From: Daucus carota subsp. sativus
Taxonomy: Eukaryota; Streptophyta; Magnoliopsida; Apiales; Apiaceae
Length of the DNA stretch: 64,000 nt
Assembly (NCBI RefSeq): GCF_001625215.2
Contig: NC_030389.2
Location: 32,601,454-32,665,453, forward strand
Direction: 5' to 3'
Shown here: positions 23,416 through 34,822 of the stretch, one piece after another
Layout: every line of letters starts with the position of its first letter
Position numbering within the stretch: the first letter of the stretch is position 1
Notes under the pieces: generated by a model
What the model was told of the DNA's origin: nothing
Databases searched by the model: none
Seen by the model: only the letters and a program-made list of their open reading frames with translations
Made by a program: the position numbers and the translations under genes

Positions 23416-23490
23416 GTAAGTATACTTTATATGAGTTTTAAAATGCATGTCAAAAAGTAACGTAAAGAATCTGGTGGGACGGAGGGAGTA

Positions 23491-25021
23491 CAAATTATAT
23501 ACAATTTATGTTTTTTTGTGTTTTCTAACTTTTCTTATTAGAGATGTTCGAGATTGATTATATTCAACAATAATATTAGAATATTTGTTTTTATTCGACA
23601 AAATTTGTTTCGTTTTGAATTAAGAAAAATAATCATAAATATGAAAGTAGATTTCAGTTGATTTATAGGATAAGATTATGTTTCTTTGTGATTTAACGAT
23701 ACTTAGTTATCTTGTATATGATTCGACGGATCATAATTATTGATTGTAATGATATCATACACCAAATTATGTTCCTCGCAAGTATATAATTTGGCTAGTT
23801 TGATATTAGTTTGTCTAGAAATGTGAATCAGAGATTCTATAAAATCATTACTTATGGTTCTAGTATTGTTTATACAGTCCACTGTAACAACAACAAATGC
23901 AGGCAAACATTCATACTAATGCAGGCATGCAGCAGGTATCTTTAGTTCTGAGTTATTAGCCAAAACGGATTTCTAATGAGCATCTAAGGAAAACACGTTT
24001 AACTATTTTTTTGAACTATGCTAATTGATCTTCTATACTAGTTGATTTTTAACCAGACCATGCACTGAAATGGCCAGCCAAATTGACAACTGGATCGGAC
24101 CTTGCTACATAATATATCTCGATATCCTGTTATGGCCTTAAAACTATGATTGCGTTCATTTGGATGGAAATGAATAAGGAGAGAATGGTATGAATAATAT
24201 ATCTCGATATCCTGTTATGGCCTTAGTTTGTTATGTTCTATCCAAGCGAACGCAACTTGTACATTCTGATATGGCTACTCTTAGGATTACATTTTAACAT
24301 CAGTACTCTTAAGATTTAACGTGACTACTCTTAAGATTACATCAGTCAGTTATAGCAACCATGTCTCTGTCGATTCTGACCAGTACCCCAGTACAGTGTT
24401 TAAAGCACAGCTTCGGATCAAAATGTGGAGATGTACTCTCTACACTGGACCTCTGGACCAAAAGTAAAGAATAACTCGTACAACGTATTAGCAATCCGCC
24501 GCTTTAGTCCAATCATCAATCATGTACTCTCAACACTGGACCTCTGGACCAAAACTAAAAAGATTGAACTCTGAGACTCAAGAGGCTTTAAGCCAAGGCC
24601 AAAACTGTGGTAGAATGTATTAATAACTTGAAAGGCACAAATCGTCTTGCTAAATGCTACTCTGTTACACATGGTTTCCACATAAAGTTCGGCCTATAGT
24701 TTACAGAAGATGAAATGGCATTTAATCTAATTTCGCTTTTCACCAACTGATATTTGCTATTGAATTCCCTGCCGCTTTTTTTTTTTTTTTTTTTTTTAGG
24801 AACTTATGTTCCAAGGGGTTTGGTCATCATAAAATGTTGTACATCACACATACTTAATCAACAAATCTAGATCCTTATACTGTCCATAACTCGTAATTAC
24901 CTCATGCATGTTTCGGTAGAAATTCTTTATATTATATATATCAGCTTTCTCCTGATCTCTCTGCTTGCACAACTCAATTCTCTTATCCATAGATTTAACA
25001 CCCACGAAAGCATAATCATCG
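23491..25021. other. Spacer upstream of the first KCS gene, with local duplications
   Basis: No gene is supported. There is a 30-bp direct repeat (ATATATCTCGATATCCTGTT core) at 24111-24140 and 24196-24225. A second duplicated segment (ACACTGGACCTCTGGACCAAAA) lies near 24441 and 24541. A T-run of about 22 nt lies at about 24777-24798, perhaps an old poly(A) on the other strand. Confidence 0.6.
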
Positions 25022-26533
25022 ATGATGCCTTCACAGATAATAATAAGTAACATCTCGAGTTCTGCAAGACTGAAGTATGTCAAGCCAGGCTACCAGTTTC
25101 TTGCGAACCACTTTGTTGCCTGGATCTCTGTTCCAATCTTGGTTATTCTATTTATTCAAGTACTTAGCAGGGGTAATCTTGAGATACTGGCCCTTTTGAA
25201 CTCTTCTCACTATGGTCACGTCCAAATATTGTTCTCTTCCTTTCTGGTCATCTCCTTGTCAACCCTATACAATAAGTCCAAGCGGCGAACAATTTACCTA
25301 GTCGATTTTGCATGTTACAAAGCGCCAGCTGAGCTCCGTGTTACGTTTGATGCTTTCATTGAACATTCAAAGATTATATTGAAGTCAGAACCCAAAAGTC
25401 TCGAATTTCAACTGAAAGTTTTAGAGAGGGCAGGCCTCGGTGAAGATACTTGTTTGCCATCTGCATTACATCTACTCCCACCAGATCCCACGCTGGAAGC
25501 TTGCAGGGAAGAAGCTGAGATGGTTATTTTCTCAGCTATGGACTCATTATTCCTGAAGTCTGGACTCAGTCCCAAGGACATAGACATACTTGTCGTAAAC
25601 TGCAGTTTTTGCCTTTCAATTCCATCACTATCGTCCATGGTGATCAATAAGTACCAAATGAAGGACAGTGTAAAGAGCTTCAACATTTTGGGAATGGGCT
25701 GCAGTGCTAGCCTGATATCAGTAAGTTTAGTGCGTGACCTTCTACAAGTTCATCCAAGTTACAATGCTGTTGTGGTGAGTGCAGAACTCATGACGACAAT
25801 TTTTTACCAAGGGAAAGAAAGATCGATGCTTGTTCCAAATTGTTTGTTCCGGATGGGTGGTGCAGCCATTCTTTTATCAACCAGAAGGACTTTTTGCAAT
25901 ATCAGGGCCAAGTACCGTCTTCTCCACCTAGTTCGGACTCACACAGCTGATGATGACACGTCCTATAACTGTGTTCAGTTAAAAGAAGATCTGGAGGGAA
26001 ATTTAGGGGCGTGGCTGTCAAAAGAGCTAATGGCCGTAGCTGGAAAGGGCTTAAAACTGAATTTGACAGCCCTTGGTCCTCTTGTTCTTCCTCCATCCGA
26101 AAAAATACTTTACTTTATGAATTTTATTGCGAGAAAGATATCTAGCAGTAGGTGGAGACCTTATATACCAAAGTTCAAACAAGCATTTGAGCACTTCTGC
26201 ATCCATGCAGGAGGGCGTGCCGTGATTGATGGGGTGCAGGATAGCTTGCAGCTGTCAGTGGAGCAAGTGGAGGCCTCAAGGTCGACACTGCATCGCTTTG
26301 GCAACACGTCGTCATCATCATTATGGTACGAGATGAGCTATATAGAGGCCAAGGGAAGGATGAAGAAAGGTGATAGAATCTTGCAAATATCATTTGGGAG
26401 CGGGTACAAGTGTAACAGCGCTGTGTGGGAATGCGCTGAAACTGTCAAAATCCCAACTGGTGACCCATGGAGGGATTGCATTCATAAGTATCCGGCATGT
26501 GTTCCTCAGCTGATAAAATCTGCAGATCAATAA
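25022..26533 (+). CDS. KCS: 3-ketoacyl-CoA synthase (KCS4/KCS11-like), 503 aa, copy 1
   Basis: This is an intronless ORF. The protein is the condensing enzyme of ER fatty-acid elongase, joining malonyl-CoA to a long-chain acyl-CoA for wax and very-long-chain lipid synthesis. Two hydrophobic N-terminal segments (about 30-48 and 66-84) fit the family's membrane anchor. The FAE1/chalcone-synthase-like body starts at YLVDFACYK (92-100). Catalytic residues are present: Cys227 (GMGCSAS), His395 (FCIHAGGRA) and Asn428 (HRFGNTSS). The C-terminal FGSGYKCNSAVW and DPWRDCIHKYP blocks match the KCS4/KCS11 group. Compared with the downstream paralogue, it differs in the normally conserved block after the active-site strand (MTTIFYQGKERS instead of LTPNYYGGKEKA). 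Two adjacent ATGs (25022, 25025) open the frame. Confidence 0.93.
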   Translation: MMPSQIIISNISSSARLKYVKPGYQFLANHFVAWISVPILVILFIQVLSRGNLEILALLNSSHYGHVQILFSSFLVISLSTLYNKSKRRTIYLVDFACYKAPAELRVTFDAFIEHSKIILKSEPKSLEFQLKVLERAGLGEDTCLPSALHLLPPDPTLEACREEAEMVIFSAMDSLFLKSGLSPKDIDILVVNCSFCLSIPSLSSMVINKYQMKDSVKSFNILGMGCSASLISVSLVRDLLQVHPSYNAVVVSAELMTTIFYQGKERSMLVPNCLFRMGGAAILLSTRRTFCNIRAKYRLLHLVRTHTADDDTSYNCVQLKEDLEGNLGAWLSKELMAVAGKGLKLNLTALGPLVLPPSEKILYFMNFIARKISSSRWRPYIPKFKQAFEHFCIHAGGRAVIDGVQDSLQLSVEQVEASRSTLHRFGNTSSSSLWYEMSYIEAKGRMKKGDRILQISFGSGYKCNSAVWECAETVKIPTGDPWRDCIHKYPACVPQLIKSADQ

Positions 26534-28261
26534 TATGTAGATTTGACAATTAATTAAAGTACAGAAGAACTTGTATGAATATTCGTACATTCTACTCCAG
26601 TACTAAATATATAACCACGGTATTATGTTATTATGAACAATAAATAGAAATAAAACCCCAATAAAGCTAATTAACCAGATATTCAGATTCTGAGCCTCTT
26701 CTTATTACAACTTATGCACAACTTACCAAGTAGCTTAGCTTTACATAAACAACTCGCAACCTAAGTAGCCATGACTTTGCTCACTGCGTCAGTGTGTGTT
26801 GAATCTCTGCGCATTATGTTTAATGCTTCAACATTAATGTTTATTATTCTTATACTTGTTATTTGTCGTCTGCAGCCATATTTAGAAATCCAGAACAGTG
26901 AGGCAAATGTAATATTAGCTTGTATCATTTTGTCGCATAAGTTTATAAATAATACGGTATTGCATAACTGGTATAACAAGGGGTATGACGTAAAAAATAC
27001 TCGATAAATGTACTTAACGGGTACCATATTTGAAAAAGTCCCTAAATATGCCTTACTGATAAGATATTACTACAGAACTCTAAACTAACACCACCTTAAG
27101 CATCAGACTATGATAGATGAACCCCAACAGATGAAAAGGACTCCACAAAGCACTTTTAAAACTTACACGCCTGTTCAGTCTTGGGTATCCAGTCCCCTTT
27201 GAAAAAATTAAGGTCACGAAAGCATAGCTAAGATCAACTCTGTACGTACGTATCAAAAACAGTCCACCAAGTGCCAAATGCGCTGCTGCATATATATTGT
27301 TACAACCATAACTTTTCAATCTCAGTGGCAATCTCTGATATGTGTGATTTCCCTTCAGTGACGTTGTTTGCTGTCTGACAATATAAATCAAAGTGAAACA
27401 AATGCTATATTAGCACTGTTTTTGAACACTGTGGATAGATTGAACACATTCCACGTTCAAATTAAATTAACCTCATGCTCCTCCCGTGAATCTATCCACA
27501 GTGTTCACACACCCTCCATTCTCTCCTTGCAAATCTAAACTAGAAGAGATAAATCCCGGCATCTTACATATATGTTTGTTCCATCCTCCTACTCATGTCA
27601 TGTCCTTCAGAAATGTCCTAGAAAAGTTACCTTTCATATTCTTCGCTCCTCTCTCTTTCATCCTTCTGTATCACCCCTCTAATTTTCCGCACATTTGTCA
27701 TTCTTTCCACCAGATTAGGCAGTTTGAAATGAATAAATGATAATGACTCTTCTATCACATTGAGGGAGTTCGGCAGATCAGTCCCAAAATTCCAGCCAAA
27801 GAAACCAAACTAGTGAAATAGTTAGGTTTTTCAGTAGATAGTATCTTCTTACAGATATAAGGTGCATCTACAGCTATTAATTGCTAGTTCTGCATCAGGA
27901 CCATACAGATAAAGATTAACATTAGATAGTTAGCGCATACGTGTACTGGCTAGATTGAACTATTGACACAAAAATATCAACAGAAAACATTTAGCAGTGA
28001 ACTTTCTAGTTGACTGTCAACAAGACGAAACGAGCTCACAACAATCCTGTATTACTGTCCTTCGCATGTTGAGTTATGAGTGTACTGCACTGGACCGTTA
28101 CAACAGTCCAACCAACAAAGTGTGCATTGAGATATGTATGAGCTTCATTTACTAGACTTATCTACCAACATTAATTACCATGCTCGCAAGCCTTTATAGT
28201 CTGAAAGATCTTGTAGCCACACTGCACTGCTATCAAGTACACGATTCTTCAACTTTACAAA
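26534..28261. other. Spacer between the two KCS genes
   Basis: There is no convincing gene; the short ORFs here lack any recognisable feature. It holds the 3' region of copy 1, the hairpin at 27423-27507 and the promoter of copy 2. An upstream in-frame relic of the start region (CAAGTACACGATTCTTCAACTT, 28234 and again 28268) is a 34-bp direct repeat straddling the second KCS start. Confidence 0.6.
27423..27507. repeat. Perfect 19-bp inverted repeat (hairpin)
   Basis: TGAACACTGTGGATAGATT at 27423-27441 pairs exactly with AATCTATCCACAGTGTTCA at 27489-27507 across a 47-nt loop. It could be a MITE remnant or an RNA hairpin; the sequence does not decide. Confidence 0.7.
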
Positions 28262-29752
28262 ATGTCTCAAGTACACGATTCTTCAACTTCTGTATTGCCA
28301 AAGTACGCGAAATTAGGATTTCAGTATCTTGTGAACCACTTCCTTACCATAATACTCATAACTATTATATCTACTCTATTTATCAAAGTACTTAGATTCG
28401 GCCCCCATGGAATTCTGTCCATATGGAATCCTCTTCAGTTAGATCTGATCAAAGTACAGTGTACCTTCTTTGTTGTCATCTTCGTATTGACACTCTATTT
28501 CATGTCCAAGCCTCGTCCAGTGTACCTCGTTGAATTTGCCTGTTTTAAGCAGCCTCCCCACTGTCGTCTTAGTTCTGCAGCCTTCATTGAACACTCAAAA
28601 ATCAATATGAGCTTAGATCCTAAAGGTGTCCATTTTCTGCGTAGAGTCTTGGAACGGTCCGGCCTAGGTGAAGAGACATATTTGCCAGAATCATTGCATT
28701 ATATCCCACCACAGCTTACATTAACAGCTGCAAGAGAAGAAGCCGAGATGGTTATTTTCTCAGCAATGGATTCATTACTTGAGAAGACTGGGATTAATCC
28801 TGAACACATAGATGTACTAGTCGTAAACTGCAGCGGTTGTGCGCCTACACCAACACTATCAGACATGGTGATCAATAAGTATAAGATGAGACATGATGTT
28901 AAGAGCTTCAATCTATCTGGCATGGGCTGCAGTGCTAGTGTAATAGCCGTTGATTTGGTTCGTCGCCTCTTTCAAGCTCATGCTAATATCAATGCCGTTA
29001 TTGTGAGTGTGGAAATCCTGACTCCAAACTATTATGGAGGGAAAGAAAAAGCTATGCTTGTCCCTTACTGTTTGTTCCGTATGGGAAGTACAGCCATCCT
29101 ACTATCAAACAGAAAATCTTTTCGCCATAGAGCCAAGTACAGTCTCCTCCACACAGTCCGAACCCACAAAGGCGCTGATGATAAGGCTTACGGATGTGCT
29201 GTTCAACAAGAAGATTTGGAGGGGAATTTAGGGGTGCTGCTGTCAAAAGAGCTAATGATGATTGCCGGAGAAGCATTGAAGTTAAATATGACAACCCTTG
29301 CTCGGCTTGTTCTTCCTGCATCTGAACAACTCATCTTTGCTATAAACTTCATTGGTCGGAAAATCTTTAGCCTCAAGTGGAAGCCCTATATTCCAGACTT
29401 CAAACTGGCATTTGAGCACTTCTGTATACATGCTGGAGGACGCGCTGTAATTGACGAGCTGCAGAACAGTCTGCAACTCTCCACAGAGAACGTCGAGGCC
29501 TCGAGGATGACACTACACCGGTTTGGAAACACATCATCAACGTCATTGTGGTACGAGCTTAGCTACATCGAGTCCAAGGGACGGATGAAAAAGGGCGACA
29601 GGGTTTGGCAAATAGCTTTCGGGAGTGGGTTTAAGTGCAACAGTGCTGTGTGGAGATGCAACAAAACTGTCGAAACACCGATAGATGGACCATGGCGTGA
29701 TTGCATCCAGAACTACCCTGTTCATGTTCCTCAGGTGGTAAAACTGGGCTGA
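28262..29752 (+). CDS. KCS: 3-ketoacyl-CoA synthase (KCS4/KCS11-like), 496 aa, copy 2
   Basis: An intronless tandem paralogue, 1.7 kb downstream of copy 1 and in the same orientation. It has two hydrophobic N-terminal spans (about 25-43 and 62-80). Catalytic residues are Cys223 (GMGCSASV), His390 (EHFCIHAGG) and Asn423 (HRFGNTSS), essentially the numbering established for FAE1 (223/391/424). The protein follows the KCS4/KCS11 consensus more closely than copy 1 throughout, including ILTPNYYGGKEKAM, DLEGNLGVLLSKELM and the ending DGPWRDCIQNYPVHVPQVV. Expected to be ER-membrane bound and active in very-long-chain fatty acid elongation with a ketoacyl reductase, dehydratase and enoyl reductase encoded elsewhere. 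A duplicated leader segment places another ATG context just upstream, but this ATG gives the family length. Confidence 0.95.
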   Translation: MSQVHDSSTSVLPKYAKLGFQYLVNHFLTIILITIISTLFIKVLRFGPHGILSIWNPLQLDLIKVQCTFFVVIFVLTLYFMSKPRPVYLVEFACFKQPPHCRLSSAAFIEHSKINMSLDPKGVHFLRRVLERSGLGEETYLPESLHYIPPQLTLTAAREEAEMVIFSAMDSLLEKTGINPEHIDVLVVNCSGCAPTPTLSDMVINKYKMRHDVKSFNLSGMGCSASVIAVDLVRRLFQAHANINAVIVSVEILTPNYYGGKEKAMLVPYCLFRMGSTAILLSNRKSFRHRAKYSLLHTVRTHKGADDKAYGCAVQQEDLEGNLGVLLSKELMMIAGEALKLNMTTLARLVLPASEQLIFAINFIGRKIFSLKWKPYIPDFKLAFEHFCIHAGGRAVIDELQNSLQLSTENVEASRMTLHRFGNTSSTSLWYELSYIESKGRMKKGDRVWQIAFGSGFKCNSAVWRCNKTVETPIDGPWRDCIQNYPVHVPQVVKLG

Positions 29753-30917
29753 TAGTATTTCAACCTCCCTAACTATAAGCTAAATAAAAGCATGTCTTAT
29801 TCTGCAGTGTCCTAGCTCTAAAACTTATGTAGCAAGCTCTTTATGTTTGTATTGATTGTACTGACTTAAGTCATCTCTTGTTAGAGAATAAATAGATGAA
29901 TAACAAAATATCAGGAAATGTGTCAGTGCATAATTTTAAGCAGCAGCACTTAGCTCGGAACATCAAAGATCAAGCTGCACAAGGGTTCCGGGGTACAAGT
30001 GAGAAGAGGGGAGCCGGCATGTTGCAAGGATCAACGAAATTTACTACGCATTTTATATCAAACTGTCCATCATTCTCGCCAAAAAATTTCAAGCAGACTA
30101 TCCGATATCCATGGGAACTTATTTTAGCCACTAGAATCACTAAAATCTTGAAAAATATGTAACAGAAAACTTAATGAAATCCTAATTAGCAGATTGGTGA
30201 GTCACATGGATAATAAGAAAGAACTAGAATTGAAGATTATAAAGAAATATAAAAAAATTGTAGCAAACACATAATCAATTGGTTAATTTTTTCATTACTA
30301 ATTTTCAAAATTTAACGTAATGATATCTAGTAATTATAGCGACTTAAATGAGTTCCGTAAAAATCACATAGTCACTATAGTTTTTATTACAATGATGGGC
30401 ACTTTGATATAATACCCAATTTACTGCTTACTTCTGAATATATTTAAATTAATATATACATTTTTTTGAATGTGTTTTTAGAACAATGTTGCCTGTACCA
30501 ATGTAACGGCTACGACTGGAACAAGTTGAACTTGAGTACACATTAAGCCTGAATAAGGTTTAGATTCTTAAACTGGGCAAAGCTTGATAACATTATAATT
30601 CTGCTTGAAGTTTTGGGAACATGTTCGACTATACAGAACAGACAAGAAGCGATAAGTAGGTTTGTGAGGTTGCTCGACTTGGATTTGATATGAAATGCAA
30701 TTGTACTGCTTAGACAAATACATTGCAATTGCATGACATTCATTCGAAATGTGTCGATTAACACCACAGCTACCATCAACATCACTACAGGATCTAGTTT
30801 TGGACTTCTGGTATAGTACAGGAACGATGTCTAGACTACTTTTTGTGGGTTCTGAAGACACCTAGATAATGCAAAACAAACAGTAGGAAACAGATAGCTA
30901 ATTGCATTATATTAGGA
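29753..30917. other. Spacer between KCS copy 2 and the FLX-like gene
   Basis: It holds the 3' regions of two convergent genes. Only short unsupported ORFs are present. The FLX-like 3' UTR probably covers the right end. Confidence 0.5.
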
Positions 30918-32006
30918 TCAGCGACGGGTAGAGCCTCGGCTGTCATACACTCCCCAAGATCCACCACCATAGACATCACCATATGCACCACTTGCGTACC
31001 TTGTGTCACCACCAGCATACCTTGTGTCAGGGCTTCCATTCAATATTCCATAACCTCCAGCACCTTGCAAGATTTGCCAGAGATTTGAGACAAGGGCAAA
31101 AAAATAGAAAATGACCTTACCCCTAGCAAACAAACAAGAGAGAAAAAGTGTAGGGGCAGGAACTGACCTCTACCTCTCCGATCTAAACTCAGTTGCTCAG
31201 CTCGCAGCTTCTCCACCTCCCGAGCCATAGTAATAAGGTTTTTCTCCATTAACTGCTTTTGTTCCGATTGCTCTTCATTTGCTTTCTTCTCGAATTCAAT
31301 AGCTCTCCTACAAGAGTTGTGGTAATATCAGGGAAGCAGAATAGTAAGATAAAAGCACACTAGTACAGATTTTATTTTGCTATGGTCCTACAACAGGTAG
31401 CAACTCCCTTGCAAAATTAAAGAGCATGACTCATAGAAACTTTTCCAGAGGGCTACAATTTTAAAGTACAACTTCCAACCTGGCCTCGGTTAGTTCTTTA
31501 CGCATTCCATCAATGTCATTCCTCATAGCAGATATCTGTTGATTCTCAGATGTAACTCTAGTAATGTCCTCTGTGAGATGTTGAACTTGTGTAACCATAT
31601 CTCGTCGAACAGAGTTTAATTTCTGAGCTTCAGCTCTCAACTGCACCACCTCTGCCCTCAGTGGCTCGATATCGCGAAGCTCACTTTCTAGCTTTAATCC
31701 TCTTTCAATTAAGTCCTTGGTTTTAGCATCTTTTTCAGCATGTAGTTTATGTATCACCTGACCTAATCTATGCATCTCATCATTGACTGCAGCCAAATCC
31801 CTTTGCAGGATAATGTTTTCATCCATGACATGCCTATTTTCTGAAAGAAGTCTTTGAATATCTCTATGTTGGTATTCGATTTCCTCCTCCAGAGCAGCAG
31901 GGTGAGGTGGTAGGGGTCCTGGTCCCCGATGCATGAGAACTCGTGGATCATCACGAGGACCTCGATAGGGTTCAGGGTGCCGAGGCATTCGGTATCTCCC
32001 TTCCAT
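30918..32006 (-). CDS. FLXL: FLX-like coiled-coil protein (FLOWERING LOCUS C EXPRESSOR-LIKE), about 268 aa, 3 coding exons
   Basis: Exons on the minus strand are 32006-31480, 31307-31174 and 31063-30918; all junctions are GT-AG and in phase. An alternative donor six bases downstream in exon 2 would add two codons. The N-terminus is Pro/Arg-rich ([16 protein letters not shown]). Residues about 38-205 form one long coiled coil with the family blocks [18 protein letters not shown] and [18 protein letters not shown]. The C-terminus is Gly/Tyr/Ser-rich and contains a short repeat ([14 protein letters not shown]). FLX and its relatives act in the FRIGIDA complex or in related developmental roles; which FLX-like member this is cannot be told from the sequence alone. 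A 5' UTR splice acceptor lies 10 nt above the ATG. Confidence 0.9.
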
Positions 32007-32793
32007 ACTTCAAACACTGCAGTGAGGCCAATGAGCAAAAGCGTAATTGGTCTACATCTCAGGATAGGAATGTGGGATATGCCAACATAGACATTATCCT
32101 GTACTTTTAAACATTACTGCATCTATATGTTAACACTACCAACATATTTTAATGTAGTACTAGACACACATATATTCAGGTCACATAAATTCTTCATAGC
32201 CATTAGCCACATCAAATTTAATTCTAGAATGAGACTAATGAACTCTTCATCAAATAAAGTTTGACAGGATGCAGATATTGAAATAGGGGCAGTATTAACT
32301 AGGGGTAGGAAACTGATTAGTCGGGGTTTTAATAATGTCATGCATTACATCAGGAAAAAGATTTACTTGCATAAGCCCATAAGGTAGCAGGTAGTGTTTC
32401 TACAGCCTCGCTGAGACTCATCTTCTTGGTGGCTGGTGCTAGTCACTATATAAGAAGAACCATGCCATGTACATGTTTCTCACAACAGATGCCCTTCAAA
32501 GTAAAAAAGGAAGGGCATCGTTGAAGGCAACGATGCAGGATGAAATGGCCTGCTCTATTAGTGTTTTCTCCCTACTTCTAGGGTGATGCTCATACCTGCA
32601 TGTAGGCATCCAACTCAACCAGGGTGTCGATATTAGATCTCGCCTCTCGCCTTCCGGTCATAAAAACGTTGCAGGTGCACTATTCTTTGGCGAAAATTGT
32701 AACTCGCTATCAGTAGGAAAGCTAATACTGCTGCATGAAGATCCTAAACTGTTTTTCTTACACCTAAAGTTAAATTATGAAATTAATATGTAA

Positions 32794-33185
32794 GGCTTAA
32801 TCATCTTTTGGCCCTTAAAGTTTATGACTGTGTAGTGTGTACCCATCAAGCCCTAAAGTTTAAACCCGTACCTTTTAGCCCCCAAGGTACGGGATATATA
32901 CCTATTGACTCTTATACCAGACCCGTATTATGGTATATATCGGAGGGACAAAAGAGATAATTGATTTTTTCTTTCCAAAACAAAAAAAAATGTGACAACA
33001 AGGAATAAAAAAGACAATAAACTTTGGTTTAGAGGGAAATCATGAAGGCAGTTGTCTTTTTTGTCCCACCGATATATACCGTTATACATCTTTATTGCGG
33101 TATAAGGATCAAAAGGAATATATCTCGTACCTTGAGGGATCAAGACACGGTCATAAACTTTAAGGGCCAAACGATCATTAAGCCC
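32794..33185. mobile_element. hAT-type foldback MITE, 392 bp, in the FLX-like 5' UTR intron
   Basis: Ends GGCTTAATCATCTTTTGGCCC and (complement) GGGCTTAATGATCGTTTGGCCC are followed by long inverted arms sharing CTTAAAGTTTATGAC, AAGGTACG(G/A)GATATAT and GGTATATATCGG. An exact 8-bp target duplication ATATGTAA flanks it (32786-32793 and 33186-33193). Confidence 0.85.
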
Positions 33186-34684
33186 ATATGTAACAAGTAA
33201 AACATATTTGCTAGCAATTCTTTTTACGAGAAAAAGAAAGATCAAAGGGCCTTGATATTCCGATTATTTAATTAAATGATTGCAAGAATCTCTACTACAT
33301 GCCTTACATCCGTTGGCTTGAAGTCCTAAGATCCACATTTTAGGAAGATGGCGACATCCTTCGTCACATCCCCGACCTTCAGGTAGAAATTTTACCCAAC
33401 TAATAGCATTTAAATGGACATGTTTGCACTGCACAACTATTGTAGCAAATACAAACAACCAAGTGGAGAAAAACAAGAATGGCAAGAAGGATCCTATGAG
33501 TAGCCTCGTGCTCGAAAAGATCACATCGAATGGCTCAATCATTGATTTCTCCTCCTCCTTGAGATCTTGACTTCTGCTCTTCAATTAATTTTCATGTCAG
33601 AACAACTACAGAGCCACCCCCATTTTTCAGCCAAACCTTAACTAATGAGAGCCGAGGAAATTATAATCAAAAGCCAACTTACACTAGAATACTAATTCAG
33701 CAGCTTCATTGCATTATGCATACAGCAGCTTCATTAAGCAATTCCGATAACATTCCTAATAAACTTTTGAACAAGCAAGGTGCAACAATTAAACACCGAT
33801 GATAAAAATAAATTCTCTAACAAACACCACCACCAAACTACCTAACACTTTCACGTGTGACCCTGTACCACATTGTATATAACGACATACAAATCAAATT
33901 GAGCACACACATAAGCCGCTTTGACATATCTCTAGCTCTAAAGCAGCCATCTTATTTGATCATAGCAGGATCTCAGTCTTTCTTCACAAAACCAAATGTA
34001 CAAACACTGTGTCCATGTGCTTAATTCCTCAAATAAAAATACACTGAACTTCAATCTCATCATCCATACATGAGCTAGTGTTAAAGAAGCCATAATCTAA
34101 AAACACAACACTTGCACTCTTCAAAATACTTTTGTTCTCAATGCTACCCAAAATTCTCGACTAGTCCTAGTGATCCTTAAACAGACATATGTAAGTGTTG
34201 ATACTCATATCCCCTAATCATCTATCCCTATTAGCTACCGATATCCAGGGTTCATCAGTTCGACTCTCGTAAGAAGAATGTGACCATTGATAAAAAAAAA
34301 AAGTCTCGGCAAATATCCCCGGAAGCAAATTTTAACAATTGCCATAAGCACAATAACCAAAAAATACCAACAATCATCACAAGACTCCATTCAATCACAT
34401 CAAGAAAATAAAAATTGCATCTTTCTCTTATCAATCACATAGAATCTGACAATATAAACTAAAGTACCATGCAAAATTAAAAACCCATCAAGAAAAAACC
34501 ACAATGAGATAACCCAAAGACCAATTATACCAAAAAAATAAGAATTTATATTTTGTGGCACTGTCAAAAGTCACTAAATACTCATACACAGCTATATCTA
34601 CATGCATATAAACTTGAGAGAACATAAAAATATATCTTTTGAGCAGGATAATTGAGAAACCTGTAAGAAATTGAAGAGCTTACC

Positions 34685-34755
34685 AGCACAAAGATTAAAT
34701 TCTGGTGAGCTAAAGAACCCTAACTCGCAGAGTAAATAACAGACACTAGAACTGG
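34685..34755 (-). other. Probable 5' UTR exon of the FLX-like gene
   Basis: On the minus strand, AGGGTTCTTTAGCTCACCAG...GTGCTG is followed by a strong donor (GTAAGCTC, from 34684 downward). The matching acceptor (ACTGCAG) ends at 32017, just above the ATG. This predicts a 2.67 kb 5' UTR intron; no promoter element was pinned down. Transcript evidence would be decisive. Confidence 0.5.
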
Positions 34756-34822
34756 GTGTTGTACCCGGGTCGACAACCTAATGGAGCGTGTTTGGGTAAA
34801 TCCGGCAAAACTTTAAATAGTA

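Larger units (their letters stand above)
1574..23488. mobile_element. Stowaway-like MITE split by nested insertions
   Basis: The left end CTCCCTCCGTCCCGCCAGA (from 1574) and the inverted right end TCTGGTGGGACGGAGGGAG (ending 23488) are a matching TIR pair with TA target dinucleotides at 1572-1573 and 23489-23490. Homology continues inward through the GCATTTT...AAAGTATA segment on both arms. Removing the two elements inserted in its internal (TA)n leaves a MITE of a few hundred bp, like the intact 221-bp relative at 34823-35043. The TIR type and TA duplication are those of Tc1/mariner-derived Stowaway MITEs. Confidence 0.85.

Noticed and set aside
23266..23493. ORFs of alternating Ile-Tyr on both strands
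   Set aside because: They are translations of the (TA)n microsatellite; likewise at 1658-1915.
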